Assembly (NCBI GenBank): GCA_036937835.1
Contig: CM072876.1
Coordinates: 13,470,501-13,534,500, forward strand
DNA: 64,000 nt
Reading direction: 5' to 3'
Origin: Pampus argenteus
Taxonomy: Eukaryota > Chordata > Actinopteri > Scombriformes > Stromateidae
Shown here: positions 62,071 through 64,000 of the stretch, piece after piece
How the letters are laid out: each line of letters starts with the position of its first letter
Numbering within the stretch: the stretch's first letter is position 1
Program-made: the position numbers and the translations under genes
The notes under the pieces: model-generated
The model's input: the letters and a program-made list of their open reading frames with translations, nothing else
What the model was told of the DNA's origin: nothing
Database searches by the model: none

Positions 62071-63630
62071 GGTGTTGAATGTAGGGTTCAATAAAAAAAA
62101 TAAAAATAAATAAAAAAAGCTACTCTACTAACTCTGAGATGAATGAGCAATCCCTCCCCACATGCATCCCATGTCTGCTCAAATGGTAAACATATAAGGC
62201 TTTGGCTATGCTTCTTTATGTTCCCTGATGCTGGGTCGGTGGGGAAACAAAACAGGGATGCTCCAGCTTCCAGTGGGTGGGTGCGGTGGACCACTGTCAA
62301 GTGAGCCCGAGTGAGAAAAGGGCACCTCCGGTTCTTGTTTTCAAAATAAAAGCCTGCACAACTAGAGAAGGTTTTGATAAGGAGGGTTAGATAGCTGTGT
62401 TGGCAGTAAAATAAAGTATATTTGCATTTTTTTTATGCTCTGTTCATTATGTAGTCCATTTGCATGCAGAAATACTGATAATGAGAGCTTATGCACACCT
62501 TGTACATAGGTTATCATCATCTGTAAATTGAAGCCTGGAAGACACATGTTAGTCCTTCTATAACTATATTCATGTGACATATGTATGAATATTTATAATA
62601 TTATTCTCACTGCATATGTTTGTATATATTATCCACGTTTCACTGAATGCTTAATTACTGTGTCAACATTCAAAAAATCTTCTTCTGACATGGTTCTGAC
62701 ACATGGATTGTCATTTACCTTCGATACCCCACTTCCTGTTTGCTGCATGCAATTCATCTTTATTACAAATTTGGTTTGTTCATGATTATTTTTAGTTATC
62801 AACCCAGGCTGTATGAAATTGTTTAGAAGGGGGAAATTATTTTGTGCTAACTCAAGGCCTGTTTACAAGATGGGAGGAGAAGCCATGAATTTAATGTGGT
62901 CAATATGTGCACAAATAAAGGCACAGAATGGCATGTAGAACACAGGAACAGTTTGGATCAGCTATTCTGTATTGCAACGTGTCTCAAGCTTGGCACTCAT
63001 CAAGAGGTTTATGCAGTAAATATGTCATACTTAGAAACAATATGTACAAAACAATAATGGGATGTTCACATTATTGAAACAGAGTACTGACATGTTTTCA
63101 CACTAGGTAGTATATTAAATACAAGGACAATATCAGGTCTCAAGATTAGGTATTGGTGCAGGTTTTGCATTAAGGCTCTTACCATTTCATTTAGTGTGCT
63201 GTAGGAGTGAATCCAGTGTTGATTTAACCTGATTTCTCTGTGGGGATAACTACTGTCTCATCTTACGACTGGCCTACTTGCTGGTTATATAAAGAAGCTA
63301 CCATTTATGGTGTGCTATGTGCACTGTAATACATGGGTAAATGGAGGCATCAGAGGCCCAACAAACAGGTTAATGAGACCATTGAACCCCAGCCAACCCA
63401 ACCATGAACAATTTCACCTGCTGCCGTCTGGCAAGCTTCTGAAAAATAAACACTAACAACCTGCAGCCTTTCTGAAACCAGACGTATTTACCCTTTTATA
63501 CTTGTGTAACGAGATGTAACACTAAAGAACCCCCCCCCCCCCCACACACACACACACACACTTCACTACCACCCTCCCACTCCACCAACCATTTTCGAGT
63601 TTTATTTTGAAGGATAAATCTACACTTCCT
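62071..63630. other. rab15 upstream region / 5' UTR and intergenic DNA
   Basis: The stretch next to the rab15 ATG (62092-62118) is an A/T-rich run and is probably 5' UTR. No TATA box or transcription start could be fixed; the sequence near 62280-62340 is moderately GC-rich. From 62350 to 63520 I see only AT-rich DNA without recognised features. Confidence 0.6.
63530..63561. repeat. C14 plus (CA)9 compound repeat
   Basis: Homopolymeric C run directly joined to a CA microsatellite. Confidence 0.96.
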
Positions 63631-63639
63631 GCACCAGTT

Positions 63640-63991
63640 TGTTTTCGCGCGTTTGCGCTGCTTCTTCAACGTCAGTGACAAATCACCAATGATGAATAGG
63701 GATGATTAATATTTGGTCATCAACCATGAACAAGCGACACGCAATCATAAACACATATTCTACTATAAAACCGACGTATAAAACCCCTTTTTTAAAGGAT
63801 TTGACTGTTTGTGCGCCGTTATTGAATGACAGTAGTTTGTTCCCTTGGAGACGCCGTAGCGGGCGTGTGCGCGCAGTTTCCGCCGCGCACCGACCGTTGA
63901 CAGGAAGCAAGAGGAGAGTCCAGAGTGAAAGTGAGAAACTATCACAACAAACTAACGGCCTCACCTACAGTTAACGGGCCCGCGTATCATC
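63640..63991 (+). promoter_or_regulatory. CpG-rich promoter of a divergent plus-strand gene
   Basis: CpG density rises sharply (for example CGCGCG near 63649 and a GCGGGCGTGTGCGCGC run near 63858), with a CCAAT box at 63686-63690. The island lies directly before the ATG at 63992. It is about 1.6-1.9 kb from the rab15 start, so a shared bidirectional promoter is possible but not shown. Confidence 0.55.
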
Positions 63992-64000
63992 ATGGACGGT
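63992..64000 (+). CDS. Possible first codons of a divergent gene (fntb by synteny)
   Basis: ATG GAC GGT at the very end of the window, in a context (TCATCATGG) with A at -3 and G at +4, right after a CpG-rich promoter. In human, FNTB lies upstream of and divergent to RAB15, so fntb is the natural candidate. Three codons cannot identify a gene. Confidence 0.3.

Noticed and set aside
62071..62091. In-frame N-terminal extension of RAB15 from a TTG
   Set aside because: The ATG at 62070 has a strong Kozak context and gives exactly the known RAB15 N-terminus; non-ATG initiation has no support.
63702..63974. 90-codon plus-strand ORF before the ATG at 63992
   Set aside because: It overlaps the CpG-rich promoter, has no recognisable protein content and ends before the likely start of the divergent gene.
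1..64000. CRISPR arrays, operons, bacterial-style genes, tRNA or rRNA genes
   Set aside because: None seen. The spliced genes and microsatellite content are plainly vertebrate; repeats here are simple or transposon-derived, and no cloverleaf-type tRNA sequence was recognised on either strand by eye.

Overview
This is a vertebrate nuclear genomic window, almost certainly from a ray-finned (teleost) fish. The genes are split by GT-AG introns, the non-coding DNA is AT-rich and full of CA/GT microsatellites, and several dispersed repeats look like ones common in teleost genomes, including a decayed Tc1/mariner copy. The species cannot be named from the sequence. Gene identities rest on protein motifs recognised by eye; no database search was run.

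Layout. (1) Positions 1-9418, minus strand: seven coding exons of sipa1l1 (SIPA1L1/SPAR, a neuronal Rap GTPase-activating protein). They encode the first 806 residues and stop inside the RapGAP domain; the rest lies beyond the left edge. (2) Positions 9419-42922: a likely 33.5-kb first intron of sipa1l1, with microsatellites, a broken Tc1 element, teleost repeat fragments, one perfect 18-bp hairpin and a few possible conserved non-coding stretches. (3) About 42923-43330: a CpG-rich promoter and a probable untranslated first exon of sipa1l1, with a duplicated TCTCGCGATACGAT element. (4) Positions 43330-54307: a gene-poor interval holding a 677-bp inverted-repeat element, a G28 tract and other simple repeats; its right end is the rab15 3' UTR. 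(5) Positions 54308-62070, minus strand: a complete seven-exon rab15 gene encoding a 213-residue Rab GTPase. (6) Positions 62071-64000: the region upstream of rab15, ending in a CpG-rich promoter and an ATG on the plus strand at 63992 that probably begins a divergent gene. By analogy with the human order this would be fntb (farnesyltransferase beta), but only three codons are visible.

The two recognised genes both act in small-GTPase biology: SIPA1L1 inactivates Rap at synapses, and RAB15 is a neuron-enriched endosomal Rab. They are separate transcription units with separate promoters, and nothing here implies co-regulation beyond being neighbours. I found no convincing novel gene system. The most useful items for a second look are the paired promoter element, a tandem NAGNAG splice acceptor, upstream ORFs and a G-tract cluster next to the sipa1l1 start codon, the perfect hairpin, a consensus CTCF-like site in rab15 intron 1, and the inverted-repeat element.
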